In this document: positions 1 through 11,344 of the stretch, in pieces
How the letters are laid out: every line of letters starts with the position of its first letter
Position numbering within the stretch: the stretch's first letter is position 1
Source of the DNA: Crambe crambe
Lineage: Eukaryota > Porifera > Demospongiae > Poecilosclerida > Crambeidae
Direction of reading: 5' to 3'
Length of the DNA stretch: 64,000 nucleotides
Assembly (NCBI GenBank): GCA_963924555.1
Contig: OZ004591.1
Coordinates: 3,038,001 to 3,102,000 of the forward strand
Program-made: the position numbers and the translations under genes
Notes under the pieces: model-generated
Databases searched by the model: none
Told to the model about the DNA's origin: nothing
Seen by the model: the letters and a program-made list of their open reading frames with translations, nothing else

Positions 1-1053
1 GTTTTGAATTTTCTGCAGAGAGTCTTGTTCACTTCATTTACAAACTCTCTGCCCTGGTCTGATATCAATATCTTTGTACAGCCATATCTAATGTTGGTAA
101 TTATAATTAGCACTATTAGCCCATTATAGCAATATGTACCTGCAAACCATCTGATATAGGAATAGAGCTACACCATCAGCCTTCTTATCTGGTAGAGCTG
201 CTTCCTCTGGCCATTTAGAAAAAAAGTCCACTAGAGTAATGATGTACTTATTCCCGGCTTTTGTTTCAGGAAGGGGTCCAATCAAGTCAATACCCACCTA
301 AAAATTTTGGACAAGTCCACCAAAATTGATAAATATATCAAAACTTTAAAAAAAACTACTCAAGCTTTAGGAATGCTGTAGCTAGCTAGCTATAATATAC
401 ATGTATAGCTATATGAAAAAGAGTGCAAGATTCGTCTCAAAATACAAGCTTATAAGGTAGCTGCACAGAGAGTTTTGCTACCCAATTGATCATGTGTATA
501 CAACTGTAGCTATAGCTGTGCTAAATATTTTCATACCTGTCTCCATACTTTTGGCTTGACTGGGATAGGGTGAAGTGCTGCACCTTGTTTTACAAATTTT
601 GCATCATTTGTTGTCTGACATACTGGACAAGTTTTGACATGTTCATCAACATCAGCCCACAGACTCTTCCAAAAAAAGCGCTCAGAAATTTTGTAATAAG
701 TTTTATCCCGACCAAGATGGCCACCTACATAAAACAACCAAAAAAATTTTTTTAGCTTGCAGCTGCATGTATTCATGCAACTATTAATTTTGGTTGTAGC
801 TAGTCTATTAACAAAGATTTTTGTCCATAATTATTACAATGCTATGGCTAGTTAGCCATGGAGTTTTACCTTCAGGAAGTCCATGGCAGGTTTCTAATAT
901 CCTCCTCCTTTCCCTGTTTGTTCGAGGGACTTGCTTCCAATTCTGGGTCCCACTCTTTTTATAGAACAACTGTCCCCTATCCACTTTATAATTATCACTG
1001 GCCTTTCTTCTCAGAGCTCTCTTCTGAACTTTGCTGAAGCCCTCAGGATACAC
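1..1053 (-). CDS. Intron-split integrase gene (Gin1/KRBA2-like), 5' part only
   Basis: Four exons read on the minus strand: 870-1053, 537-724, 140-297 and 1-87, running off the left edge. All junctions are GT-AG and the phases match (1, 0, 2). The protein has an N-terminal stretch starting MYPEGFSK, then an H2C2 zinc-binding domain (CHG..GGHLGRDKT, then HVKTCPVC), then the start of an RNase H-like integrase core with the first catalytic Asp in GIDLIGPLPE and the second in ISDQGREF. The third acidic residue lies beyond the window. Retroelement integrases are normally intronless. Clean introns between and inside the domains suggest a host gene made from a retroelement or Ginger-type transposase, as with vertebrate GIN1 and KRBA2. 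No stop codon interrupts the exons seen. The start is uncertain: the frame stays open upstream of the Met, so an earlier exon may exist. Integrase homology is strong; domestication is inference. Confidence 0.7.
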
Positions 1054-1279
1054 ATGGTTTGGTTGAAAAGAAAATTATATATAGCTTCATAATCACAGAA
1101 TAGCAGTCATCTTAGACACTGATATCAAGTTTTCTGCATCCAGCTATTAATAAAGCTAGTGGCTATATAGCTAGCTATGGCTGTTGCCTACCTTTGTAGA
1201 GTTTAACACCTTTTTTACTACTTTTTCTACACCATTCTGATCTTCCCTTTGTCTTGGCAAGGTGGGACACTTCACACTA

Positions 1280-1457
1280 GAAAGGACATTCTACACTAGT
1301 GTAGAGTCTCCCCCGGAGGCTCTCCGCACTAGTATAGTGTAGACTGTCCGGGGGGACATTCTGCACGGGGGGACATTCTGCACGGGGGGACATTCTACAC
1401 TCCGACACCGGTACCACAATGTATATGTACAAAAAAGTGCCCCCCCCCCCCCCCCCC
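1280..1457. repeat. Short G-rich tandem repeats and a poly-C tract
   Basis: Around 1345-1400 a unit like CGGGGGGACATTCTGCAC is repeated about three times. It is preceded by an inverted pair built on CACTAGT and GTGTAGA. A run of about 18 C follows at 1439-1456. No coding content is visible. Confidence 0.6.
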
Positions 1458-1459
1458 TG

Positions 1460-2217
1460 AGTTAGCTATAGCAATCAATGTAATGAATGTAGTGGTGATG
1501 CTGCTGAAGGGAGTGGCCAGCTGAGAATAACTACCAAGCCTTTAATGAGCCATTTTAATGCAGGAACTTCTGCCAAGCTAAAGGTAATTCCCCCAGTCAC
1601 TCTTTACGACTACTTAGCTTCCACGGTCTTGTTCATGGACTTGTAACAAATTTGACCATTTGCAGTGTGTCAGTCCCTACATCAAGCTGCTCCCATGCAT
1701 GCATTGGCTTGATGTAGAGATGATTATAGACCTATTATGCAATGGTTTGATTATATTTTGTGTCTATTTTATGCAGCATGATTCCAGCTTTTTTGTTTCA
1801 AATGGTACGTGTTCAGGCATCACACTTTACTTACAGTGGGAAATTGAACCAAGTCTTACAGTTCTCAGCCATTGCTCAGAAAACATACTTCATAGAGTCA
1901 TAGAAAGTATCAATTTTTAGAATAAGGTTCCACTCCTTTCAACAGGCGTGATTGTATAACATCAGGAGTGATATATAAGGTATAGCCAGATGGTAACACC
2001 AGGAGGGACATGTAGCACAGATTGATTATTCAGCAGGTAGCTATAACCAGATAGTCATCTATGGTACCAGGAGTACTGATTAATTATTCAGGTAAGGTAT
2101 AACCAGATGTAGTGATCAAAAATTTGTAAACAATATTTTGAATGAATGAAATAAACAAAACAGAAATACAAATCTTTTGTGGATTAAAACTTCATAATAA
2201 GCTAGCTGTATGACAAG
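1460..2217. other. Intergenic stretch, no gene seen
   Basis: Lies between the integrase gene and the 3' end of the AT-hook gene. It holds loosely repeated phrases (AACCAGAT, CAGGAG) near 1955-2110. An 86-codon open frame at 1660-1920 has no recognisable features and I do not call it a gene. The 3' UTR of the AT-hook gene probably occupies the right end. Confidence 0.4.
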
Positions 2218-5200
2218 TTAAGAGGAGGGCAAAGTTTTAGAAATTGATGTATGGAGCATGTCCAGTTTATGCAACATAGAGTTTGGCTTATCAAGGGGAG
2301 ATTCATCATCAGTGGCAACAGTGGTATCAGAGACAATGTCACATTCTTGATCTGGTACAGAAGCAGAAGTGTGACTACTACCCTTTGATGTTTCTAAAGC
2401 AGTATTAACCATTCCCTGGAGATGATGCAACACACCTGGACCAAGTTCTTCAAGCATATTCCTTAGTTTGCTGCTGGGAATCGATGGTTTTGTGGTGCCA
2501 CTTCTTTTCTGTTGAGGAAATTGCTCAGCACGTGATGCAACATTAGCTTTCAGGTCTGCTGCTGTTGAAGTTGATCCCATTGTAGCACATGTTCTTCTAT
2601 TTCTTTTCTGAGCTTGAATGGATGAGAAAGGGATTTCTGGGGACACAAATAAGCCTTGCATTGCATGTGATGGATTTTTTTCCTTTTGATGTAGTATTGA
2701 TGGTGAATTTCTAGTAGCATGTTTAGAGTCGGTTTCATCAAGACATATAACTTCACCATTCATATTCTCATCAGAAGTTGCCGCTCCAATTCTGACCCCA
2801 CAATTACTCTTTGATGTAGGTAAATAAGGAGAGCTTGATATATTTAACTTCTCCTTTACTGAACTCCCACTTTGATGACTCTTAGCCACATCTGGTGATG
2901 ATTGAAAACCAAGTGACTCTATAAATCTCTTTGATGGTATTCTCTTTTCATTCACCATAAAAGTTTTCGACGACAGTGAAAAAGGGTTTCTTTTCTTCTT
3001 CTTCAGAGGTCTACCTCTCTTTTTTCGTCCTATTTTTACTGGAGAGTGAGCTGAAAGCTGTGGAGTATTCAAAAGCAAATAATGGTGCAATGGGGAAGCA
3101 GTCTTACGAGGTCTGCCCCTCCTTTTTCCTGGTATCGGACTAGACTTGAGACTTGGTGTATTCAAAAGAGGAGAAACACCAGAAGATGCGAGTGCAGTTT
3201 TACAAGGCCTACCCCTTTGGTTTTTCACTGTAGGATGTGTTAGAGATTTATCCAAACACTTAGCTGAAGCTCTATCACTTGTTTTTGTAGGTGTTGGTGA
3301 TCTGGACGCTGGTCTCTTTTCTGAATCAGATGATGGTACCATGCAGTGATTCTCAGTGGTAGCTTGCTGGTTAGTCACACGAGAAACATGGGTATACAAG
3401 TACTGACCACTTTTTTTTGTAGTCATCTGCAATGAAGGTCTTGAAGCATTAGTGAGAGCAGTATCCACTGAACTCAATGGAGATGGAGGTACCAACAAAT
3501 ATTTGTTCCTTTCATTGTCAGCACCGATGCTTTCTTCTCCAACAGCACCACCATTACTCATAGGTGAAGTAACTGATCGATTGACTTCTTTCGGCGAAGA
3601 CCATAAAAGATTGTAGTTGTTTTCTTGCTCTCTACTAATTGGATCACTTGGTGCTTTGTCTCTTGAGGCAGTAGGGTCTACAAGAGGCTGTGGTTTTGCC
3701 TTTGTCTGATTTTGATTGAATGAAGTAGGAGAGACTGTACTAGAAAGAACACTGTTATCAGCAGTACAGGTGCCCTTCAAATTATTCACCCATCTGAACC
3801 GTTTCTGCACAACACCGGACAAGTCATCACTGTTTGTTTCAGAGCTTTCCAGAAATTTTCTCAAATGTGCAGTAGACAAAACTACTCTAACTCGTTTTGG
3901 ATCTGGTCTAATGTTTCCTGTGATTTGCTGATGATCAGGTGTTTTATCAGTAGTCTGTTTGGTACTTTTAGAATGCTCCTTTATCTCTCCAAAGTTATTT
4001 TGCCAATTTTCCCAATCCATCACAGCCTCTTCTTCATGAACTTGCATGTCACTTCTTCTGTGTTTGATAGCACAGTCATCTTTAGAAGCTGAATCTGATG
4101 CATCATTATTGGTGTCAGAATGTAATATCTTTACTTCTTTAGCTTTGGGTACCAGCTGCACTTCACTCTCACTTTGTTCATCCAAAAAGTGCACTGGTTC
4201 ATCAGTCTGGCTCTCCATCACAATACAAGTAGTGCTTCCATCATCGCTTTGCCTTTGACCCCTGTCCATTTGCTCTTTGTTATGGCTTTCTTTAGAAAAT
4301 TTCTTCCCAGAATTCCTTGAAATGTTCAAGAATCTATCATCCGATATATCCTTGTCATCAAAAGCAGATTTGCAATGCTGAATACTCAATTGTGTGAGTT
4401 TAGGTGATTTTAAGTCCCTTTTGTTTTTTACTCCAGTACTCTCATCCATACTTTCACTGTGAAAAGACTCTATATCCTCATTATCATTGATTGAAATATG
4501 TGAATGTTTCACCTGCTTACTCAATTCATCTTCAGATCCCAAAGATAAACTTTGACTTGATGAATCTTCATTACTATCACTAGAAGAATCAGCATTCTTC
4601 ACCAATTGATATCGAAGGCGAGGTCTTCGATTTCTCAGCCGGCCATTTCCTCTGCTCCAATGCTTGCTTATACTGTTGCTATCTGCATTTTTACGGCGGT
4701 GATATGACTCATCATCAGAACTATCTGTTGAATTGTCAGAGTGGTCTGAGGAAGAACTTTGTAACTGCTTGATCAGTGGTAACCTCTGAAGTAGAATGCA
4801 GGGATTCCGCAACAGTATGTGGTGAGATTGAACTAAAAATAAAACAAACACATAACATTTAGGGGGCATTCAAGCTAAAGAACACAGACTCAAAATATAA
4901 TTCTATATGAGTTATGGAAAAGTTTTCCTCCAGGAACCAGTAGTTAGTTGCATAATGTAGTTAATATATAGGACTATGTCCTTTCCATGAAACAGTGGCT
5001 ATGATCAGAATTACGTATGAAACATTCTGGTTCTTCAGGTGTACGTAGCAATTGGACTGATTGCTGCAAAGGAAAATGGTTCAATCGAGAAGGCTCAGAG
5101 TGGGTACAACAATGCTTCACTCACCAATCCTGTGTGCTAAATGAACACCTAGCTACATGATTCTAATTGACTGGTTATTTGGTTGGTCATGTAGAACTGT

Positions 5201-8200
5201 GTAATGTGAAATTGGTCAGTCAATTGTCTGTTTCTTGCCACATGCAATCAGAAACAAATCATAGGGTGGGTGAATACTTGATTAAAAGAACCATTGTCTG
5301 TCTGTCTAGACGTCTGTCTCTATGCACAGCCTGAGCATGTCTGATCAAGATTTGCTTTGGTCTGACATAATATTGGCAAAATACATCCCATTACACTTAG
5401 GAATGTATCTATTTAAAGAATATGGCCGATCAACTCTTCCCACATTTTGTCAAAATAGTTGTAATCCTCACTGCATTATGCTAAACCAGCATACCAATTA
5501 GCATCATATCTTCCTGAAGTCTGATTGAGTACATTTGTTTACTACTGTAGACTTTCCTTATTAGGTGCAGTGGTAAATGATAATATGTTCTGGGTAGCTT
5601 AGTAATACAGTCACAGTTACCAACACCAGAGTTACGAACATATTATTATGTGACCATTGAACTGTCAACAACATTGTTCTAAGCACTAAATGTTGTGTGC
5701 AGTAGCACAACTGCCAGAAGACATGTTTAAAATGACTAAAAACAGCAATGATAGGCCTAGTACACCTGGTTTCAAGGATACAAACTTTTCACAGTTATGA
5801 ACACCCACATTCCCAAGGGTGGTAGGGAAACAACAACAACAACAAAACTACGTAACAACGAAATCAAGAGACTGCACATATGCACATCTACATAACACCA
5901 CAGTCACTAGTGTGTGAAAGGCTTCTATGAATACCCATTACTGAGCTAACCTACGTAATAACTGGTGAGAGTGCACAATACAGCATCAGTATAAGTATAT
6001 ATGAGCTTATATCTTTCTGCTGTGAGGGATGGGACTTTCTATAGGTGTTCATTAGGGAGAAAAGCAGGTGGATATAATAAGACAGGCTCACAATAACACT
6101 TAATTATTGTCCGGATATTATTATCTAATAACAATTTTAAATCTATAGCTATAATAGAAAATTGGTCAGTGGTGAGGGACATCTAATCATAGACTTTATA
6201 AGGTTCCAATGGATATGGCAATATTGTAAGGATCATCACAGTACATATCACATAGCAGTATGCAATATTGCTGCTGGCCACTGGCCCATTTTTTCTAATT
6301 CCAACTTTAGTCGGACATTCTGTCAGAATACATTCAAAAAGTCACATTCCTAGATAAAGACATGACCAGCAAAATTGCTACAAAGTTGGACAAATGTCCT
6401 GAAACTCTTATTTTGCACACTTGTGCTCTATATAGATCCCACCCAAAGGTTTAATAAAGCAAATCACTAGCTACCTACATGCATACGTGATGAAAAAATA
6501 TCTGTGCCATCATTATACACATGCAGAATGATGAAGATACTTGGTTCAGTATGATGTGCGTAAATTTAAGAGTGCTATAATATACATACTCTGTGATGAT
6601 GAGTGTTGGTCATTAGGATCACCGGAACCCTCATCAATTGCACTGTCTTCAACATCTTCACCTCCTTTTTTGAGCATCTGAGCTTCTTTACACTTGATAT
6701 AACACTAGATCAAAGATAAAACATCTCATCAATATAATTCAGTGAATATGAGATACCACTCCACAGCATATTACAGCCCAACTACAGAAATATTTGTTTG
6801 TTTATTTATTTGTTTGTTTATTTATTTGTTTAGCTATTTATTTATTTGTACTTCATAATTCAGGCTAGTTATATAGTAGCCTCGTACCCAGGCCCGCTTT
6901 TTTCGCGGGGCGGTAGAAAAGCGAAGGGCCTGGTATAAGTTGCATGCGCATGCGCTCCATCCCCGGGATTCGCTATACTTTTGGGCACGTCCGTTACACA
7001 AATCGTAATAAACATTACATCATCGTAATTTTGAGAGCTGAGTCAGCAGCTAGTTCTAGACTGTTCGAGAGACTGTTCTGTCTTTCTGCGCTAGATTCAA
7101 CTCACCTCACTCCCAGAAGCGTTCTGTGCAAGCTGTTTATGAAAGAAGTTGTCGCTACCAACTGGTTAGACGAGAAGAGTCGCTGCTATCAAAGTATCAT
7201 GTCTTACCTTTTATTTTTTACCATAAGCTTGGCTTGAGAGGGATAGTGCTGTTCTTGTTCTTAGTTTATTTTCACTAATGTGGATAAGGTCTGGAGCCAG
7301 ATCTAGCTAGCTAGCTTTAAGCTGGACTGATTGAATGCGCACGTGCTACATAAGTTTTTATGATTACATCATTCATCATGGACGAAATTTTACGTATTAT
7401 TTCGTGTCTAATTAAGCGCATGCGCATGCAACTTATACCAGGCCCTTCGCTTTTCCACCGCCCCGCGAAAAAAGCGGGCCTGGGTACAAGGCTAGTTATA
7501 TAGCTGAACTGGAACTATCATATCTGCAAACTAATACCGTATGGCGCTCTATTTTCGAGGCACTAATATTTCGAGGATAACTATTTCTAAATTATTTCAC
7601 AGAATACTTTTCAAGGATCATTAAAATTTAAAACCCCACCTACAAACACATAGAAGAGCATGCTTTTGCAGCTCCCCTTGATAGTAGCTGCTGTCTCACT
7701 CTGAGCGTAGTGGAGGCTACACCATGTTCTACTGCTCTTCTTCCTATTTCAGCCTCTTTTTTTTTTCTTTTTTTCTTTTTTTTTGACAAAAATCTAGTAT
7801 ATGGCCCTCTAGTTGTAGATCCCTGCTTCAATGTGGTAGAGACTTTCAAGTTTGCTGCTTCAATAGGGAACTGTCAGTACCACTAGGATCTGGTAGTGGA
7901 AGATTTGTAGGTTGCTTTGAAGGATTTTTAGATAACGACAGGACAGCTGCACTGTACTACAGTTTACACATTGCGCATGTGCATACATAACACGTGGCTA
8001 CTTAGGCAAAAATTAATTCGAGGGCACAATTTGTGTTTTGAGCGAAATCCACAAAAAAATCTCGAAAATAAAGCACCTCAAAAATAAAGCGCTATATGGT
8101 AATGAGATGGTGTGGTCTCATTGCAACAACTCACCATAGAAAGTTGAGGTAAAGGTAGAAGCTGTCTGATCTTCTGTACATAATTCTCTACCTTTTCAGC

Positions 8201-10989
8201 AAGGGTTTCCCACAGAGAGAGACTCATTGAGCAGTTTAGGAGGGTATCTTGCTGAAAAACTTTACGTCGGTCTTTAGATGAGAGGAGATTTTTAATGCTT
8301 CGATGGACAGATGTATGCATGGCCAAGTCATATTCTTTGTTGGTTGAACATTCTTCTGGGATACAACAGGACTGCATAGCAAATACGATCATACATTTAC
8401 TTACCAGGAATTAATAAAGTGAGGGCAGGACTTAGTAGCCCACCAGGGAATAACGAAATACACAAGTATAAATAGGAGCCCCACCCCTGTCTCAATAACA
8501 TTAATTGCACTGATCAACTTCACAAAGCTGTGTAATGCATTGGATTCTTTTTTTACAACCACACTCATTCACATCTAGTTATCTTGATGTACGGTATACA
8601 TGCAAATAAGTGCTTACTTCATCAAGACAGTTGGAAGAGAAATATTTGTCTAAAATAGCCTGCCTCTGCTCGTCGTCAGCAGAAGAAAAATCGGAAGAAA
8701 ATACTTCATAAAATACAGCCTATTGAATAAAATACACTGGTAGACAGGGTTACGAGCAATGTGTATGGTCCTATGTGCATGTCCCACCTTCAACTATTAT
8801 GTCCTATCTTATATATGTACCTTTGACTTTAGACTGATGAGGATGTCAATGTATTCCTTCTGAAGGGAATCACTAGGCTCAGGGATCTGTGACTGTATGA
8901 ACTGAAGGAGAGAGACAGCTTTACCCGTCTCATGATCAAAATAGTGCCTGGTAGTTATACTGTGGAAGGCGGCCATGGCAGGAAGAATGGGGTTGATACC
9001 GAATGTTGTGATGTCATCAGGCATAAAATCTATTTTAATAATTAATTTCTCATGAGTCCAGGAAAAAGGCTTGGTTACAAATCCCTATTTTGTTTGTCAC
9101 TTGTCAATTATTAGAAATATAATATATATCTACGTTTCCCATCTTTAGGTGAAAATGATTTCAAAAAAAAATGAAAATGCTAACTAGGCCTCTAGGTCTG
9201 TTGCTAGGAAAAGATATGTGGATGGTATATTATGCGCTTCTTAGCCTCGTTCCCAGGCTTTTTTTTTGGGGGGGGGGGGGGGGGGAGGGCCTGGTATACA
9301 CTGATTGCACATGCACTAAAATGCCCCGGCATTCCAGGGCCTCCGCATACTATATCGTAATATCATCCGTATACCATTACTAAGTGGCTGATCGTTTTTG
9401 GAGAAGTTTGGTTCATTCTTGCTTTGAAAGAAGTGGCTATTCAACCATTTACAAGGGTAGAGATGTCTTCGTGTGTATCTCCCCACAGGTAGTCTCGTGA
9501 ACCAGACGTTGGGAACAGTCTGTGTTACCAAGTGCTTCCCTTCCTGACTGGCTGGCTTGCTTCCCGGCTGGCAGTCAGAAGACCAGTGCTGTGCTGGTAA
9601 ATGTCTCCACTCATCACTCTGATGGTTGACCAGGTTAAAACAAGAGATGTGAAATCAGTGGTCATCTCATCTCAGAGCGGTATCTCTTGCTAAGCCTTTG
9701 CACTGACAGCGTCTTCTTTTGTGATCCTGAAGCCCTGTTCACGTCTAGGTGGAGGGATGTTCTTGACAAGCCTGCTGTGCAGAAAGGATAGTATTGATTA
9801 CTACGTTATAATGGCTGTCATAATCTTGCGCATGCGCAATCAGTGTATACTCAGGCCCTATTATAATGGGCCTGGGAACGAGGCTAATGCGCTTCTATGC
9901 CAGAGAACTAGATTACACCTTTTCTTTCTCACTTGAACTCAGCAATTAAATTTACAGTAGAAGTCGAGGAAGATGGGAAGATTTCGTTTCTAGATACACC
10001 ATCAAGATGGTATGTCTACAACCACAATTTGATTCGCATCACCCAACAGCACAAAAAATTGCAGTAGTCCAAACACTTTTTACAAGAGCAGATAACATAT
10101 GCAGCACTATTGCAGAAAGGGAGAAGGAAAGGTTGCACATTGCTAATGTGATGCAAGCAAATGGATATATTCTGAGTAAGACCTCAAGGATTACAGATGG
10201 GACTGGCACTAGTAATTCCATATGTCTGAGGGAATTAGACTTGTTTCAGATCATACCAAACACTGAGGCAAGTGCTGGTTCATCCTAAAGATGCAGTCCT
10301 CATTACATGTTCTACTACAGCTAGCTGATGTTGTGTACAGGTATATGTTGTTAGAGCCCTTTGGTGTTCTTTTATCATCCTGTGCTGGACTGTCTGCCCT
10401 ACATAAGTACTCCCACACGAATTTGGTAGACCACTCCTGTTTTAAATGACATAGGTATTAGACATGAAATTGAATGGGAAGGTCCAAAAATTTTGAAAGT
10501 CAGTGATAAGTACTATCAAAGGATCTATCTAGAAGCATGGAACATCAGAATGCAACAGAATTCTATGAACAGAGATTATGGCCTCCTCCCAGAAACATAC
10601 AATAGCCTTATTTCAATTGAGCAAGAACTCTTTAGCAACAGTCCTAGAGACCTAATTTAGCATTTTCATTTTTTTGAAATCATTTTCACCTGAAGATGGG
10701 CACTGAAGAGTGCTTGAAACATTGTGAATATTTGACTAGTGACAAATAATCAGACAAAAAAAAAACGCCTGCACACATACAGGAAAAAACAGGTAGGAGA
10801 AACAAAACCACTAATTATCCACAAGTCAACACCCATCAACCACTTGGTTAAACTTCTAACTAGATACACACCTATTGCACAGGACTCACGTTGTATGAGA
10901 TTATGCTCACAATAATAACAGGCCTGCTCCAGAATGAATTGTTTTAGCCTATATTCGTCACTACTGGTATCTTCAAGAGCGTCTGCCAT
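2218..10989 (-). CDS. Unrecognised AT-hook nuclear protein, TRFH-like N-terminus suspected
   Basis: Six exons on the minus strand: 10872-10989, 8821-9029, 8618-8719, 8135-8371, 6590-6704 and 2218-4832. All are GT-AG with matching phases and give about 1,131 residues. The first 260 residues look alpha-helical. The large last exon is acidic and Ser-rich, then basic, with three AT-hooks near residues 805, 833 and 868 (RGRPCK, RGRPRK, RGRPLK), so minor-groove DNA binding and a nuclear location are likely. The helical part (for example KAVSLLQFIQS and NLLSSKDRRKVF) loosely resembles the dimerisation (TRFH) domain of telomere proteins TRF1/TRF2. No C-terminal Myb/telobox domain is present, so this is only a suspicion. 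Start: MADALEDT; an in-frame Met lies 13 codons upstream. Introns 1 and 4 contain transposon insertions. Function unknown. Confidence 0.7.
4833..6589 (-). other. Intron 5 of the AT-hook gene
   Basis: About 1.75 kb of non-coding sequence between the two 3' exons. It contains a short (CAA)n run near 5830-5845. I see no gene or transposon in it. Short frames such as the one at 6162-6353 have no supporting features. Confidence 0.5.
6787..6852. repeat. TTTG/TTTA microsatellite
   Basis: Alternating TTTG and TTTA tetramers run for about 60 bases just left of an inverted-repeat element, inside intron 4 of the AT-hook gene. Confidence 0.8.
6877..7494. mobile_element. Mutator-like MITE, 9-bp target duplication
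   Basis: A 618-bp element with near-perfect terminal inverted repeats of about 75 bp, starting TAGCCTCGTACCCAGGCCCG and ending with the complement. It is flanked by an exact 9-bp duplication, GTTATATAG, at 6868-6876 and 7495-7503. No transposase is encoded. A 9-bp duplication with long inverted repeats is typical of Mutator-like (MULE) non-autonomous elements. It sits in intron 4 of the AT-hook gene. Confidence 0.85.
9242..9886. mobile_element. Mutator-like MITE, second copy of the TAGCCTC family
   Basis: A 645-bp element with inverted ends TAGCCTCGTTCCCAGG and CCTGGGAACGAGGCTA. It is flanked by the 10-bp direct repeat ATGCGCTTCT at 9232-9241 and 9887-9896. The terminal sequence matches the element at 6877-7494, but the interior differs and contains a poly-G run near 9269-9285. 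It sits in intron 1 of the AT-hook gene, with no coding capacity. Confidence 0.8.
9930..10740 (+). mobile_element. Penelope-like retroelement relic (RT end and GIY-YIG end)
   Basis: Broken coding remnants on the plus strand. Around 9945-10000 a phrase like KISFLDT matches the region just before the last reverse-transcriptase motifs. At 10025-10180 FDSHHPTAQKIAVV followed by ADNICS and NGYILS matches the thumb region of Penelope-like elements. At 10460-10650 a stretch containing YLEAWNIR and NRDYGLLPE matches the C-terminal end downstream of the GIY-YIG domain. Frames are shifted and pieces are missing, so the copy is dead. It lies inside intron 1 of the AT-hook gene, in the opposite orientation. 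A structured motif follows at 10690-10720. Confidence 0.65.
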
Positions 10990-11344
10990 TCCAATTCTAT
11001 ATAATGCCCACCAACAAAGCTTATACACTGAACGGAGCTAAAGCTTATTATAAGGAATACAGATTACCTACAGGTGTAACTTTAGCTACTTGGATGAGCA
11101 CTGCACCTCTGAATACAGATAAATCACGAGTTTTTCAATAGCTCCTCGGTTCACTTTCCCGCCGACAAGATTAACCACGCCCCTTGATATTAATGGGGCG
11201 GGGCTGGAGTTACATGATCGAAGGTTTCTGTCTTGATGACCAGTACCATTATTAGTGTACGAGGCTGATCTCCTGGTGCTCCATCTCCTGGGCCCATTAA
11301 CTGGACTGAACAGCACATAACAGGCCGGCTATACGCTAAGAATC
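10990..11344. promoter_or_regulatory. Shared upstream region between the AT-hook gene and PPOX
   Basis: 355 bases separate the two divergent start codons, so both promoters must lie here or overlap. The centre (11150-11220) is locally GC-richer than its surroundings. No TATA box is evident in a convincing place. Bidirectional use is inferred from geometry only. Confidence 0.45.

Noticed and set aside
1660-1920. 86-codon plus-strand frame
   Set aside because: No domain, signal or splice support and composition like the surrounding non-coding DNA.
6944-7237. 97-codon frame inside the 618-bp MITE
   Set aside because: The element interior shows no transposase motif; such a frame is expected by chance and the ends alone define the element.
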